From: UBA2779 sp965232615
GTDB lineage: Bacteria; Spirochaetota; Spirochaetia; DSM-2461
Direction of reading: 5' to 3'
Length of the DNA stretch: 64,000 nucleotides
Assembly: GCA_965232615.1 (NCBI GenBank)
Contig: OZ246985.1
Coordinates: forward strand, 1,178,001 to 1,242,000
Numbering within the stretch: position 1 is the first letter of the stretch; each line of letters begins with the position of its first letter. The notes below the pieces were generated by a model. That model made no database searches. It saw nothing but the letters and a program-made list of their open reading frames with translations, and was not told the DNA's origin. Below are positions 1 through 10,155 of the stretch, one piece after another. The position numbers were made by a program, and so were the translations under genes.

Positions 1-2
1 AT

Positions 3-500
3 CAGTTTGCCAGAGGAAAGCGAATACTGGTGTTCGCCAGGGGTGAAAAAGCTCGGGAAGCGGAAGAGGCTGGTGCAGCCTTTGTTGGTGCCGACGATCT
101 GGTGGCGAAAATCAAAGATGGCTGGATGGAGTTTGATGTTTGTGTTGCAACACCGGATATGATGAAGGAAGTTGGTAAGCTGGGCCCGATACTGGGTCGC
201 CGGGGGATGATGCCGAATCCTAAAACCAGAACAGTAACCATGGATATTGAAGGGGCTGTTGCTGAATTGAATCAGGGACGAATTGAATATCGTGCCGATA
301 AGGGTGGTGTTGTTCATCTTGCGGTGGGTAAGGTGTCGATGGATGCGGCTCTTCTCAGAGAGAATGTGCATGCTCTACTGGTTGAGTTGAATAAAAAGCG
401 TCTTCCAGATATAAAGGGGGATTTCATCAAGTCCGCAAGCCTGACTTCGACGATGAGTCCAGGAATAAAAATACAGGTTCAGGAACAGGTGGGATCATGA
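3..500 (+). CDS. rplA: 50S ribosomal protein L1 (5' part missing)
   Basis: This is the C-terminal 165 residues of L1; the window opens inside the gene and the first complete codon is at base 3. L1 binds 23S rRNA at the L1 stalk and often represses its own operon. The signature GPILGRRGMMPNPK is visible, followed by the KGGVVHLAVGKVSMD strand. The stop TGA overlaps the ATG of rplJ (ATGA), so the two are translationally coupled. Confidence 0.97.
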   Translation, partial: QFARGKRILVFARGEKAREAEEAGAAFVGADDLVAKIKDGWMEFDVCVATPDMMKEVGKLGPILGRRGMMPNPKTRTVTMDIEGAVAELNQGRIEYRADKGGVVHLAVGKVSMDAALLRENVHALLVELNKKRLPDIKGDFIKSASLTSTMSPGIKIQVQEQVGS

Positions 501-1030
501 AGGGAAATAAGGTCCAGCAGTATAAAATAGAAGCCGTTGACAAACTGAAAGAAAACATTGAAAAATCAGAGAGTTTTCTTTTTGCCAATTACCGGGGGCT
601 AACAGCAGTACAGGCCGCTCATCTGCGAAGCGTACTGCGTGAATCCGGAGCCGAGTTTCACATTGTTAAAAACAGGTTTGCGAAAATTGCATTTTCACAG
701 TTGAATCATAAAAATCTGGAATCATATTTTTCCGGTCCTACTGCCATCGCTTATTGTGGGAATGATGCAGGACCAATTGCCAAAGCCATATTGAAACTTG
801 CAAAGGAAATGCCGATCGAATTGAAAGGAGGTATGGTTGAGGGGAAGGTTTATGATTCAAAGGGAGTTGAGAACCTGAGTAAACTGCCATCCAGGACGGA
901 TCTCATTCAAATGGTTATGAGAGCCATGCTTGCCCCTTTGAACAATGCTGTATACGCGCTTAATGGTGTTAATAGTAGGCTGGTGCGGACTCTGGATGCA
1001 GTTCGGAAGAAAAAAGCAGGGGGAGAATGA
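497..1030 (+). CDS. rplJ: 50S ribosomal protein L10
   Basis: L10 (177 aa) anchors L7/L12 dimers to the large subunit stalk. The N-terminal ANYRGLTAVQ motif and the VKNRFAKIA segment are typical of the family, and the length is normal. The start ATG overlaps the rplA stop. The C-terminal helix that binds L7/L12 ends in basic KKKAGGE. A 220-base gap containing a hairpin separates it from rplL. Confidence 0.97.
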   Translation: MKGNKVQQYKIEAVDKLKENIEKSESFLFANYRGLTAVQAAHLRSVLRESGAEFHIVKNRFAKIAFSQLNHKNLESYFSGPTAIAYCGNDAGPIAKAILKLAKEMPIELKGGMVEGKVYDSKGVENLSKLPSRTDLIQMVMRAMLAPLNNAVYALNGVNSRLVRTLDAVRKKKAGGE

Positions 1031-1127
1031 ATACAGGCTGCAAAGCTCTTCGTGGGCAGTGCGGCACTGAATCAGTGAAAGTGCTTGTTGGGCAGAGGAT
1101 GCGGCTCAACATAGTTCATAGTGGATT

Positions 1128-1148
1128 ATCGGTATTCTGGATACCGAT
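1128..1148 (+). promoter_or_regulatory. Hairpin in the rplJ-rplL spacer
   Basis: A perfect 8-bp stem (ATCGGTAT / ATACCGAT) with a 5-base loop lies in the otherwise featureless 1031-1250 spacer. No T-run follows, so it is not a classical intrinsic terminator. The position between L10 and L7/L12 suggests RNA processing or differential expression, since L7/L12 is needed in several copies per ribosome. The role is inferred. Confidence 0.5.
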
Positions 1149-1250
1149 GATGGGAGATGAAGAATAATCGGTTTCAGTCTTTGCGGGTATCATTGAGATA
1201 CCAGAAGAGGTTGTCTGCTGTAACCGGGTTTTATAGAAGGAGAAGATAAT

Positions 1251-1628
1251 ATGACTACCGAAGAAGTTTTGAATGCTATTGCCGGCATGACTGTTCTTGA
1301 AGTTTCGGAACTGGTAAAAGCCATGGAGGAGAAATTCGGAGTTACTGCTGCAGCTCCAGTTGCTGTTGCTGCTGGTCCTGCCGCGGTAGCGGATGAGGAT
1401 GGAGCTGAAGAACAGACAGAATTCAATGTTGTTCTCACAGGTTTTGGTGAAGGGAAGAAGATTGGGGTTATTAAAGAAGTACGATCAATAACCGGCCTTG
1501 GACTTAAAGAGGCCAAGGAGCTTGTTGAGGGCGGTGAAGGCAATGTAAAAGAGAGTGTCTCAAAGGACGAGGCTAATACTGTCAAGGGCAAGCTGGAAGC
1601 AGCCGGAGCAGTTGTTGAGATTAAGTAG
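1251..1628 (+). CDS. rplL: 50S ribosomal protein L7/L12
   Basis: L7/L12 (125 aa) forms the mobile stalk that recruits translational GTPases. The N-terminal dimerisation domain (about 1-35), an Ala/Pro/Val-rich flexible hinge (about 36-55) and the C-terminal domain with the KIGVIKEVR and GLGLKEAKELVE motifs are all present. A good ribosome-binding site (AGAAGGAGA) precedes the ATG. Confidence 0.98.
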   Translation: MTTEEVLNAIAGMTVLEVSELVKAMEEKFGVTAAAPVAVAAGPAAVADEDGAEEQTEFNVVLTGFGEGKKIGVIKEVRSITGLGLKEAKELVEGGEGNVKESVSKDEANTVKGKLEAAGAVVEIK

Positions 1629-1833
1629 CAGCAGGTTTTTTACAATTATATGAGGGTTCCTCCTGGATGCACCCTTTCTGGTTCCGGCCTGGCTTTCCCA
1701 TTGCTGTGGTGTTGTCAATGTGTTGATGCAGTTCATTTGCACTTTGATTTTATCGCCTCGCGTTGAGGAAAAATCTCTCAGCCGGGCTCTGAAAGCTGTT
1801 TTCAGGGTTGCCCATGAATAATTACTCATTGAT

Positions 1834-1858
1834 TCACCGGGGTAAAAGCCTCCGGTGA
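1834..1858 (+). promoter_or_regulatory. Stem-loop in rplL-rpoB leader
   Basis: A 7-bp stem (TCACCGG / CCGGTGA) with an 11-base loop sits 24 bases before rpoB, followed by TTTCGTG. The 254-base spacer (1629-1882) holds no gene. In many bacteria a partial terminator or RNase III site between rplL and rpoB sets RNA polymerase levels below ribosomal protein levels; this stem-loop is a candidate for that role, inferred from position only. Confidence 0.45.
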
Positions 1859-1882
1859 TTTCGTGTTAGAGGGGATAACAGC

Positions 1883-4800
1883 ATGTTCGAAAGAGCTGGA
1901 AATGATAGCCGTACATTCATTGGACAGGAATACGACGATGTCATTAAGCTTCCGGATTTGATAGATGTTCAAATATCATCGTATGAAAACTTTCTTCAGA
2001 AGAACGTAGTGGATTCTGGAGGTGAAGTGCGATGTCAGGGATTGGAAGAGGTCTTTCAAAGTGTCTTTCCTATTGAAAGCTCGAATGGTGAATTAGTACT
2101 TGAGTACAGTCACTACCTGTTGGGATCAAGTACCATTCAGCTTACTGAAACTGAGTGCAAACATAAAGGTTTGACTTACAGTGTTCCCATAAAGGCCCAG
2201 GTGAACCTTGTCTTTCAATCTACTGGCGAGATTCGTCAAAAAGACATTTATATTGGTGACTTGCCCTTGATGACGGATAGGGGGACTTTCATTGTAAATG
2301 GCGCAGAACGAGTTGTTGTCAGTCAGATTCATCGTTCTCCAGGTGTGATATTCTCCGAAGAGAATGGTGTTTTTAGTTCCCGCATTATTCCCTATCGGGG
2401 ATCGTGGCTGGAATTTGAGATCGACAGCAGAAAGGAACTTATCTTCGCTAAGATTGATCGTAAGAAGAAGATACTTGGCACGGTCTTTTTAAGGGCCCTG
2501 GGTTTTGATTCACGAGAAAAAATCATTGACCTTTTTTATCAGAAAAAAACTGTCAAACTTTCTTCCAGAAGAGAGAAGAACGATGGTCTGGTTGGATCAA
2601 TTCTTGCGAAACCTGTCTGGATATCTCAAAAGAATGGTGAGAAGAAAAAACTGTACCGGGTAGCTGAGCTTCTACATCACCACGAAATTGATGAGTTATT
2701 ACAGGCCGGTGTCAAGTCAGTGTCAATTGTTGATTTGGATCATGAGGATTCCCTGCATTCTGATATGATTCTCTCGTGTTTCAGCAGGGAAGAGGCTCGT
2801 TTCAATAAGGATGACCCTGATCAGGATGAACTTACCAGGGAAGATGCGCTTTCAGCTGTATACAAGGTTTTAATGCCTGGAGAACCCATTACGGTGGAGG
2901 CGGCAGAGAAAGATCTCAATACCATGTTTTTTTCTATCCGCCGATACAGCCTGGGACGTGTCGGCCGATACAAACTGAACAAGAAATTCGATCAGGATGA
3001 GAATATTGATGACCTGGTTCTTAACAGTACTGACATGGTCTTGACAATGAAGTATCTCATCAGTACCTACATCGGTGAGAAACAGGCAGACGACATTGAT
3101 CATCTGGGCAATCGACGGGTCCGTTCTGTAGGAGAGTTGCTTGTCAATACATTGAAAACCGCATTCAGCCGGATGGAACGTATTGCCAGGGAGAGAATGA
3201 GCTTGAAAGAGACGGAAACTCTTAAGCCACAGGATCTGGTTTCCATTAAGCCTGTGGTTGCAGCCATAAAGGAGTTTTTTGGTTCCAGTCAGCTATCTCA
3301 GTTCATGGATCAGGTGAATCCTCTTGCTGAGCTTACCCACAAACGGCGGTTGAATGCTCTGGGTCCTGGAGGCCTTTCTCGAGACAGGGCTGGTTTTGAG
3401 GTTCGGGATGTACACTACAGTCACTATGGCCGGATGTGTCCTATAGAAACTCCGGAAGGACCCAACATAGGTCTCATCGTTTCATTGGCAAACTACACCC
3501 GAATCAATGACTATGGTTTCCTGGAAACTCCATACCGCAGAGTCGTCAATGGCAGAACAACTCGTGAAGTGGAATATCTTTCAGCTATCGATGAGGAGAA
3601 ATTCTTCATAGCCCAGGCCAGTGCCGCCATCGATAAGAATGGCAACTTTAAGGAGAAAATGGTTGCTGTTCGCCGTAATGGAGATTATACATTCAAGGAA
3701 CCTGGGGAAATCTCGTACATGGATGTTTCTCCCCGTCAGATAATATCCACAGCCGCTTCCCTGATACCATTTCTTGAACATGATGATGCAAACCGTGCGT
3801 TGATGGGCTGTAATATGCAGAGGCAGGCAGTTCCGCTGCTGTTTCCTGAAGCTCCCATCGTCGGGACTGGTATGGAAGGAAAGGCGGCGTATGATTCCGG
3901 GGTTCTGGTTAAAGCCCTGGCTCCCGGTACTGTTACCTATATTTCATCAACCTGCATAAAAATCCAGAAAAATGATGGCAGCATTGATGAATACCCCCTG
4001 ATCAAATATCAACGAACCAACCAGGATACATGTTTTAATCAGCGGCCGATTGTTGGTGTAGGAGATACTGTGCAGGCAGGTGAAATCCTGGCTGATGGGC
4101 CTTCAACTCACAATGGAGAATTAGCACTGGGCCGTAACCTTCTTGTTGGATTCATCCCATGGTACGGGTACAATTTTGAAGATGCGATACTTATTTCCGA
4201 AAGAGTGGTGAAAGAGGATTACTATACATCCATTCACATAAAAGAGTTTATCGCAGAAGTTCGGGAAACAAAACTTGGGACGGAAAAGCTTACCAGAGAT
4301 ATTCCCAACATGTCGGAGAAATCTGTGGAGTCTTTGGATGAAGAAGGAATCGTTCGAATTGGTGCGGCAGTGAAGTCAGGATCCATCCTTGTCGGAAAAG
4401 TGACTCCAAAGAGCGAGACCGAAACAACTCCCGAATTCCGTTTGCTTAATTCAATTTTTGGTGAAAAAGCTCGGGAGGTGAGAGATACATCACTGAGATT
4501 GCCTCATGGCGCAGGCGGTACTGTCCTCAATGTTCAGCGGTTGAAAAGAAGTGAAGGGGATAATCTTAATCCCGGTGTTGATGAGATGGTCAAAGTGCTG
4601 ATTGTAACTAAACACAAACTGAAAGAAGGCGATAAAATGGCCGGTCGTCATGGTAATAAAGGCGTTGTAGCCAGGATTCTCCCGGAGGAGGACATGCCCT
4701 ACACAGATGACGGTACACCACTGGATATCTGCCTTAATCCTCTCGGTGTTCCTTCCAGGATGAATATTGGGCAGATTATGGAGACGATGCTGGGAATGGC

Positions 4801-5374
4801 AGGGGCTCAGCTTGGTAAAATGTATGAAACACCTGTTTTTCAATCTTCTTCAACGTCTGAAATATCAAATGAGCTTGAGAAGGCAGGCCTGCACAACGCT
4901 TCAAAGGCCACTCTGTATGATGGCCTGACTGGAGAGCCCTTTCTCAATCAGGTCTTTGTCGGATATATGTATTTTCTCAAACTTCACCACCTGGTGGATG
5001 ATAAAATGCACGCGCGATCGACAGGGCCTTATTCACTGGTTACGCAGCAGCCCCTGGGTGGTAAGGCCCAATTTGGCGGTCAGAGGATGGGTGAAATGGA
5101 AGTGTGGGCACTTGAAGCTTATGGGGCTGCAAACACGCTTCAGGAACTGATGACGATTAAGTCCGATGATATGACTGGTCGGGCAAAAATATATGAAAGT
5201 ATAGTGAAGGGGTCACCGACAACAGCAGTCGGAATCCCGGAATCCTTCAATGTTCTAGTACAGGAACTCAGGGGTTTAGCTCTGGATATACGCATTACTG
5301 ATTCGAAAGGTAAACAATTACCGTTTACTGAGAGAGATGAAGAATTGTTGAATAGCCAGGGAGGACGGTTCTAG
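1883..5374 (+). CDS. rpoB: DNA-directed RNA polymerase subunit beta
   Basis: The beta subunit (1163 aa) forms half of the RNA polymerase active-site cleft. The rifampicin pocket segment SSQLSQFMDQ is seen near residues 469-478, followed by HKRRLNALGPGG. The residue equivalent to E. coli Ser531 is Asn491 here, as reported for rifampicin-resistant spirochaetes such as Borrelia. The C-terminal MSGRAK-like region (DMTGRAKIYESI) is intact. It is the head of an rpoBC pair, with rpoC beginning 9 bases after the stop. Confidence 0.99.
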   Translation: MFERAGNDSRTFIGQEYDDVIKLPDLIDVQISSYENFLQKNVVDSGGEVRCQGLEEVFQSVFPIESSNGELVLEYSHYLLGSSTIQLTETECKHKGLTYSVPIKAQVNLVFQSTGEIRQKDIYIGDLPLMTDRGTFIVNGAERVVVSQIHRSPGVIFSEENGVFSSRIIPYRGSWLEFEIDSRKELIFAKIDRKKKILGTVFLRALGFDSREKIIDLFYQKKTVKLSSRREKNDGLVGSILAKPVWISQKNGEKKKLYRVAELLHHHEIDELLQAGVKSVSIVDLDHEDSLHSDMILSCFSREEARFNKDDPDQDELTREDALSAVYKVLMPGEPITVEAAEKDLNTMFFSIRRYSLGRVGRYKLNKKFDQDENIDDLVLNSTDMVLTMKYLISTYIGEKQADDIDHLGNRRVRSVGELLVNTLKTAFSRMERIARERMSLKETETLKPQDLVSIKPVVAAIKEFFGSSQLSQFMDQVNPLAELTHKRRLNALGPGGLSRDRAGFEVRDVHYSHYGRMCPIETPEGPNIGLIVSLANYTRINDYGFLETPYRRVVNGRTTREVEYLSAIDEEKFFIAQASAAIDKNGNFKEKMVAVRRNGDYTFKEPGEISYMDVSPRQIISTAASLIPFLEHDDANRALMGCNMQRQAVPLLFPEAPIVGTGMEGKAAYDSGVLVKALAPGTVTYISSTCIKIQKNDGSIDEYPLIKYQRTNQDTCFNQRPIVGVGDTVQAGEILADGPSTHNGELALGRNLLVGFIPWYGYNFEDAILISERVVKEDYYTSIHIKEFIAEVRETKLGTEKLTRDIPNMSEKSVESLDEEGIVRIGAAVKSGSILVGKVTPKSETETTPEFRLLNSIFGEKAREVRDTSLRLPHGAGGTVLNVQRLKRSEGDNLNPGVDEMVKVLIVTKHKLKEGDKMAGRHGNKGVVARILPEEDMPYTDDGTPLDICLNPLGVPSRMNIGQIMETMLGMAGAQLGKMYETPVFQSSSTSEISNELEKAGLHNASKATLYDGLTGEPFLNQVFVGYMYFLKLHHLVDDKMHARSTGPYSLVTQQPLGGKAQFGGQRMGEMEVWALEAYGAANTLQELMTIKSDDMTGRAKIYESIVKGSPTTAVGIPESFNVLVQELRGLALDIRITDSKGKQLPFTERDEELLNSQGGRF

Positions 5375-5383
5375 GAGGAATTG

Positions 5384-8300
5384 ATGAAAGAAGTCCAGGA
5401 CTTTGACAACCTGATGATAAAACTGGCCTCCCCGGAACAGATCCGGGCATGGTCATACGGTGAAGTAAAAAAACCGGAGACGATTAATTATCGCACATTG
5501 CGTCCCGAAAAAGATGGTCTTTTCTGTGAGCGTATCTTTGGCACAACCAAAGAATGGGAATGCTACTGCGGTAAATTCAAATCTATTCGGTATAAAGGAG
5601 TGATTTGTGATCGATGCGGCGTTGAAGTTACTCATTTCAAAGTTCGCAGGGAGAGAATGGGTCACATCGAACTGGCTTCTCCTGTTTCTCATATCTGGTA
5701 CTACCTTTCTCTGCCCTCGCGAATAGGATTGCTGCTGGATCTTACCATCGCTTCGTTGAGAAGCATCCTGCATTATGAGAAACATGTTGTAATTGAACCG
5801 GGGAACACGGAATTAAAAGTCTCACAGCTTCTTACTGAAGACGAGTTGGCTGATGCCCGTGATCGTTTCGGGATGAGTTTTACTGCTGGTATTGGTGCCG
5901 AGGCTGTCCGGACCTTATTGGAAAACCTGGATCTGGATGCGCTGAGTGCTGAACTCAGGGACAACATGGTGGAGAAAGGTGCAAAAGTCGACAAACGTTT
6001 TCTGAAGCGCCTGGAGATAGTTGAGAATTTCCGGGATTCGGGCAACAAGGCTGAGTGGATGATTCTGGATGTTATTCCTGTTATCCCGCCTGAATTACGC
6101 CCCATGGTTCAGCTTGACGGTGGTCGATTTGCCACATCAGATCTTAATGATCTCTACCGTCGGGTTATCAATAGAAATAACCGGCTGAAGCGTCTGATGG
6201 CATTGAATGCGCCTGATATAATCATACGCAATGAAAAACGGATGTTGCAGGAATCTGTTGATGCCCTGTTTGATAATACAAAGAAGAAAAAAGTCGTCAA
6301 AGGTGCTGCCAACAGACCTTTGAAATCTCTTTCCGATCTTCTTAAGGGAAAACAGGGCCGATTCCGGCAGAACCTGCTTGGTAAACGAGTGGATTACTCC
6401 GGACGGTCCGTCATCGTTGTTGGTCCCAGTTTGAAGCTCCATCAATGTGGATTACCGACAAAAATGGCTCTGGAGCTTTATAAACCATTCATCATGAAGA
6501 AACTGGTTGAAAAAGATGTCGTCTACAATATTAGAAAAGCTAAATCTCTTGTGGAACAGGAAACTCCCGAGGTCTGGTCTGTTCTGGATGAGGTTGTCAG
6601 GGAGCATCCTGTACTGTTGAATCGGGCTCCCACTCTTCATCGGCTGGGTATACAGGCCTTTGAACCTGTATTGGTTGAGGGAAAGGCCATACAACTCCAT
6701 CCGCTGGTATGTCATGCTTATAATGCAGACTTTGATGGGGATCAAATGGCTGTGCATGTCCCCCTTACTCAAGCCGCTCAGATTGAATGCTGGACATTGA
6801 TGCTGGCGGATACTAATTTATTGAATCCAGCCAATGGCTCTCCCATTGTCTTTCCATCTCAGGATATGGTTATGGGACTGTACTTTCTCACCAAGGAGAG
6901 GCCAGGCGCCAAAGGGGAAGGGCGTTATTTCTGCTCTGTCAGTGAAGTAATGATGGCTGGAGAATGTAAAAGTGTATCCATGAATGCTCTGGTTCATGTA
7001 AAAATTGATAATGAATACCTGCAGACCACACTTGGACGAGTCATCTTTAACGAAAACCTACCCCGGGAAATTCCCTATGTCAATGAAACCCTGGGTGATA
7101 AAGGCATCAGAAAACTTGTGATGAATTCCTTCAAGGATAACGGCAATTATATAACCGTTCATCTGCTGGATGCTTTGAAAGACATTGGTTTCAAGTATGC
7201 CACGAAAATGGGAACTACAATAGGAATGGACGATATTCTGATACCGGATGAGAAGAAGGGTCTCATAGGTTCTGCTAATAATGAAGTAGACAGGATTCAA
7301 ACTCAGTATAGAGATGGGCATATTACGACAGAAGAGCGCTATAACCGGGTGGTCGAGGTTTGGAGTAAAACCAACGAAGAATTGGCCAATGTGATGATGG
7401 ATCATCTGAAGAATGATCAGGATGGTTTCAACAATGTTTACATGATGGCTGATTCCGGGGCAAGAGGAAGCCGAAACCAGATCAGACAGCTGGCTGGTAT
7501 GCGTGGGCTGATGGCCAAACCTTCGGGAGATATTATCGAGTTGCCGATTCGTTCTAATTTCAAGGAAGGTCTGTCGGTCATAGAGTTCTTTATATCGACC
7601 AATGGTGCCCGGAAAGGTCTTGCTGATACTGCTCTTAAAACCGCTGATGCCGGTTATTTAACCCGACGCCTGGTCGATATAGCTCAGGATGTTGTGGTGA
7701 ACATGGACGACTGCGGTACGATCAATGGTATCGATGTCTATGCCCTGAAAGATGGAGAAGAAGTAGTTGAACCCCTGTCAGACCGCATAACTGGTTGTTT
7801 TACGCTGGAACAGGTTAATCATCCTATAACCGGGGATGTACTGGTGGATGTCAATCAGGAAATTACAGACGATATTGCTGTCGAAATCGAAAATCTGGGT
7901 ATTGAAAGTGTTCAGGTAAGAACTGTACTCACCTGTGAAGCACAACATGGAGTCTGCATGAAATGCTATGGTCGCAATCTGGCTACACACCGGACGGCTG
8001 ATATAGGTGAATCCGTGGGAATAATTGCGGCTCAGTCAATTGGTCAACCGGGAACACAGCTTACCATGCGGACCTTCCATGTCGGAGGGACTGCGAGTAC
8101 TATTGCTGAGGAAAATCGGGTTGCAAAGCATTACCTCCTGCTTGTACGTAAAATTCAGGGCATTTCTGTCTCAATGCCGGATGGTCAGCTGCTCTTCACA
8201 CGGAAAGGCTTTCTGATAGTGGCCAGGGTCTTTGAAAGGATTGCAGTCAAAGCCAGAGACAAAATACTGGTTTCCGATGGGGATAAGGTCATAAAGGGTG

Positions 8301-9664
8301 AAACAGTTCTCAAACGAGGCAAAGAGGCTGTTGAAGCAAAGGTTAATGCCTTTGTTGTTATCATGGAAAAAGAGATCCTTCTTGTTGCTCAGGATGAAAA
8401 GGTGGAAATCCGGAATGGTTCAACGGTTCTGGTCCGTGAAGGTGACATTGTTGAAAAAGACGAGTCTCTAGCCATGTTTGATCCTTTCAGCGAGCCCATC
8501 ATTGCAGAAATTTCAGGACAGGTTCAGTTCGAAGACATTCTTCCTGGAACTACCCTGAGGGAAGAAATCAATGAGGATACAGGGAATATCGAGAAGAAAA
8601 TTACCGATGCTTCATTGGAAACTCTTCAGCCAAGGATTAACATAATAAATGAGGAAGGGACTGTTCTTCAGGAGTATCACCTGCCGGATAATTCCTATCT
8701 CAGTGTAGAGGATGGTGTGCCTGTAGAAGCTGGCCATATACTGGCCAAGATGCTCAAGGAGTCTCAGAAGACCCAGGACATAACTGGTGGACTCCCCAGG
8801 GTCGGTGAGCTTTTTGAAGCAAGGCGTCCCAGAAATTCAGCGATACTGGCTAGAATCAGTGGTATCGTTGAGTTTGAAGGTATCAGCAAGGGGAAGCGCA
8901 TCATTACTGTAAACGATCCTTATGGTATGTCGATGAAGCATATGGTTCCAATGGGACGGCATCTTCTGGTGAGGAATGACGACCCGGTTGAAGCGGCCGA
9001 ACCCCTCTGTGATGGGCCAAGAGATCCCCATGATATATTGGAGATACAGGGAGAAAATGCCTTGCAGAAGTTTCTGGTTGATGAAGTTCAGGAAGTCTAT
9101 CGAATGCAGGGTGTCAATATTAACGACAAGCACATAGGTGTTATCATACGGCAGATGATGAGAAAAGTTGAGATTCTAGACGTAGGTGATACCAGTTTTA
9201 TCTTTGGAGAACAGGTTGATAAATATCAGTTCCGAACTCAGAATGAAAAGGTTACGGGAGAGGGTGGCCAGCCTGCCATAGCTCGGCCACTACTTCTGGG
9301 TATCACCCGAGCATCGCTGAACATCGACAGCTGGATTTCGGCCGCAAGTTTTCAAGAAACCACAAAGGTTCTTACCAATGCAGCCATCGCAGGCAGCATA
9401 GATACATTGAGGGGATTGAAGGAAAATGTCGTTATTGGTCACCTCATACCGGCCGGTACGGGGATGAAGAAATACCGTGAGCTCAAGCTGTTTACAAAAG
9501 ATACGGATGATCTTGATAAGCATGTGGCCAATCTCCTTGAGCAGAGACGGCAGGAAAGTGAGATGCTGTCCAGGGATGAAGCTCTGAATGATGATATTGA
9601 AGATGATATAGAGAGTAATAACCTTGAATCGGAAGCTATTTCGAGTTTTGAGGCTGGTGATTAG
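5384..9664 (+). CDS. rpoC: DNA-directed RNA polymerase subunit beta'
   Basis: The beta' subunit (1426 aa from this ATG) carries the catalytic Mg-binding loop NADFDGD at residues 447-453 and an N-terminal zinc ribbon (CYCGKF...CDRCG). I start at ATG 5384 because AGGAGG at 5373-5378 gives 5-base spacing; a TTG just before it would be too close. The last about 40 residues form an acidic tail rich in Asp and Glu beyond the usual end. Confidence 0.99.
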   Translation: MKEVQDFDNLMIKLASPEQIRAWSYGEVKKPETINYRTLRPEKDGLFCERIFGTTKEWECYCGKFKSIRYKGVICDRCGVEVTHFKVRRERMGHIELASPVSHIWYYLSLPSRIGLLLDLTIASLRSILHYEKHVVIEPGNTELKVSQLLTEDELADARDRFGMSFTAGIGAEAVRTLLENLDLDALSAELRDNMVEKGAKVDKRFLKRLEIVENFRDSGNKAEWMILDVIPVIPPELRPMVQLDGGRFATSDLNDLYRRVINRNNRLKRLMALNAPDIIIRNEKRMLQESVDALFDNTKKKKVVKGAANRPLKSLSDLLKGKQGRFRQNLLGKRVDYSGRSVIVVGPSLKLHQCGLPTKMALELYKPFIMKKLVEKDVVYNIRKAKSLVEQETPEVWSVLDEVVREHPVLLNRAPTLHRLGIQAFEPVLVEGKAIQLHPLVCHAYNADFDGDQMAVHVPLTQAAQIECWTLMLADTNLLNPANGSPIVFPSQDMVMGLYFLTKERPGAKGEGRYFCSVSEVMMAGECKSVSMNALVHVKIDNEYLQTTLGRVIFNENLPREIPYVNETLGDKGIRKLVMNSFKDNGNYITVHLLDALKDIGFKYATKMGTTIGMDDILIPDEKKGLIGSANNEVDRIQTQYRDGHITTEERYNRVVEVWSKTNEELANVMMDHLKNDQDGFNNVYMMADSGARGSRNQIRQLAGMRGLMAKPSGDIIELPIRSNFKEGLSVIEFFISTNGARKGLADTALKTADAGYLTRRLVDIAQDVVVNMDDCGTINGIDVYALKDGEEVVEPLSDRITGCFTLEQVNHPITGDVLVDVNQEITDDIAVEIENLGIESVQVRTVLTCEAQHGVCMKCYGRNLATHRTADIGESVGIIAAQSIGQPGTQLTMRTFHVGGTASTIAEENRVAKHYLLLVRKIQGISVSMPDGQLLFTRKGFLIVARVFERIAVKARDKILVSDGDKVIKGETVLKRGKEAVEAKVNAFVVIMEKEILLVAQDEKVEIRNGSTVLVREGDIVEKDESLAMFDPFSEPIIAEISGQVQFEDILPGTTLREEINEDTGNIEKKITDASLETLQPRINIINEEGTVLQEYHLPDNSYLSVEDGVPVEAGHILAKMLKESQKTQDITGGLPRVGELFEARRPRNSAILARISGIVEFEGISKGKRIITVNDPYGMSMKHMVPMGRHLLVRNDDPVEAAEPLCDGPRDPHDILEIQGENALQKFLVDEVQEVYRMQGVNINDKHIGVIIRQMMRKVEILDVGDTSFIFGEQVDKYQFRTQNEKVTGEGGQPAIARPLLLGITRASLNIDSWISAASFQETTKVLTNAAIAGSIDTLRGLKENVVIGHLIPAGTGMKKYRELKLFTKDTDDLDKHVANLLEQRRQESEMLSRDEALNDDIEDDIESNNLESEAISSFEAGD

Positions 9665-9685
9665 GATAGTAATGCTGTTTTGGTA

Positions 9686-9715
9686 TTGACTTTTTCATAG
9701 TCTATCCACTATTAA
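9686..9715 (+). promoter_or_regulatory. Candidate sigma-70 promoter for rpsL-rpsG
   Basis: TTGACT at 9686 is followed after 18 bases by TATTAA at 9710, in the 107-base gap after rpoC and 57 bases before rpsL. The -35 box is strong and the -10 box is weak. The AT-rich setting and position fit a promoter for the S12-S7 genes. Confidence 0.4.
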
Positions 9716-9771
9716 TATAAATTTGCATGGAAGGAAGAGCCTTATGAGGCCAGACAGGAGTTGAAATCCAG

Positions 9772-10146
9772 ATGCCGACAATCAATCAATTAGTGAGGAA
9801 AGGGCGTAAGTCAATATTGAAGAAGTCAGACTCACCAGCATTGCAATACTGCCCGCAGAAGAGGGGTGTTTGCACAAAAGTGATGACCATTACGCCCAAG
9901 AAGCCGAATTCAGCTTTGCGCAAGGTGGCTCGTGTGCGCCTGACAAATGGAATTGAGGTAACAGCTTATATTCCTGGAGTTGGTCATACACTGCAGGACC
10001 ATTCAGTTGTTATCATTCGCGGAGGCAGGGTGAAAGACCTGCCTGGTGTCCGTTATCACATTGTTCGGGGAATCAAGGATCTTGAAGGGGTTGCGGCAAG
10101 GAAACAGGCCCGTTCAAAATACGGGACAAAGAAACCCAAAGTATAA
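9772..10146 (+). CDS. rpsL: 30S ribosomal protein S12
   Basis: S12 (124 aa) sits at the decoding centre. The motif TPKKPNSALRK and the loop GGRVKDLPGVRYH are intact, with the wild-type lysines at the two positions where streptomycin-resistance changes occur. The length is normal and the gene is followed after 9 bases by rpsG, as in most str operons. Confidence 0.98.
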   Translation: MPTINQLVRKGRKSILKKSDSPALQYCPQKRGVCTKVMTITPKKPNSALRKVARVRLTNGIEVTAYIPGVGHTLQDHSVVIIRGGRVKDLPGVRYHIVRGIKDLEGVAARKQARSKYGTKKPKV

Positions 10147-10155
10147 GGAATAATT

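Noticed and set aside
4490..4843. Long antisense frames within rpoB, rpoC and ribosomal genes
   Set aside because: They are mirror frames of strongly conserved coding sequence with no ribosome-binding site or homology signal.
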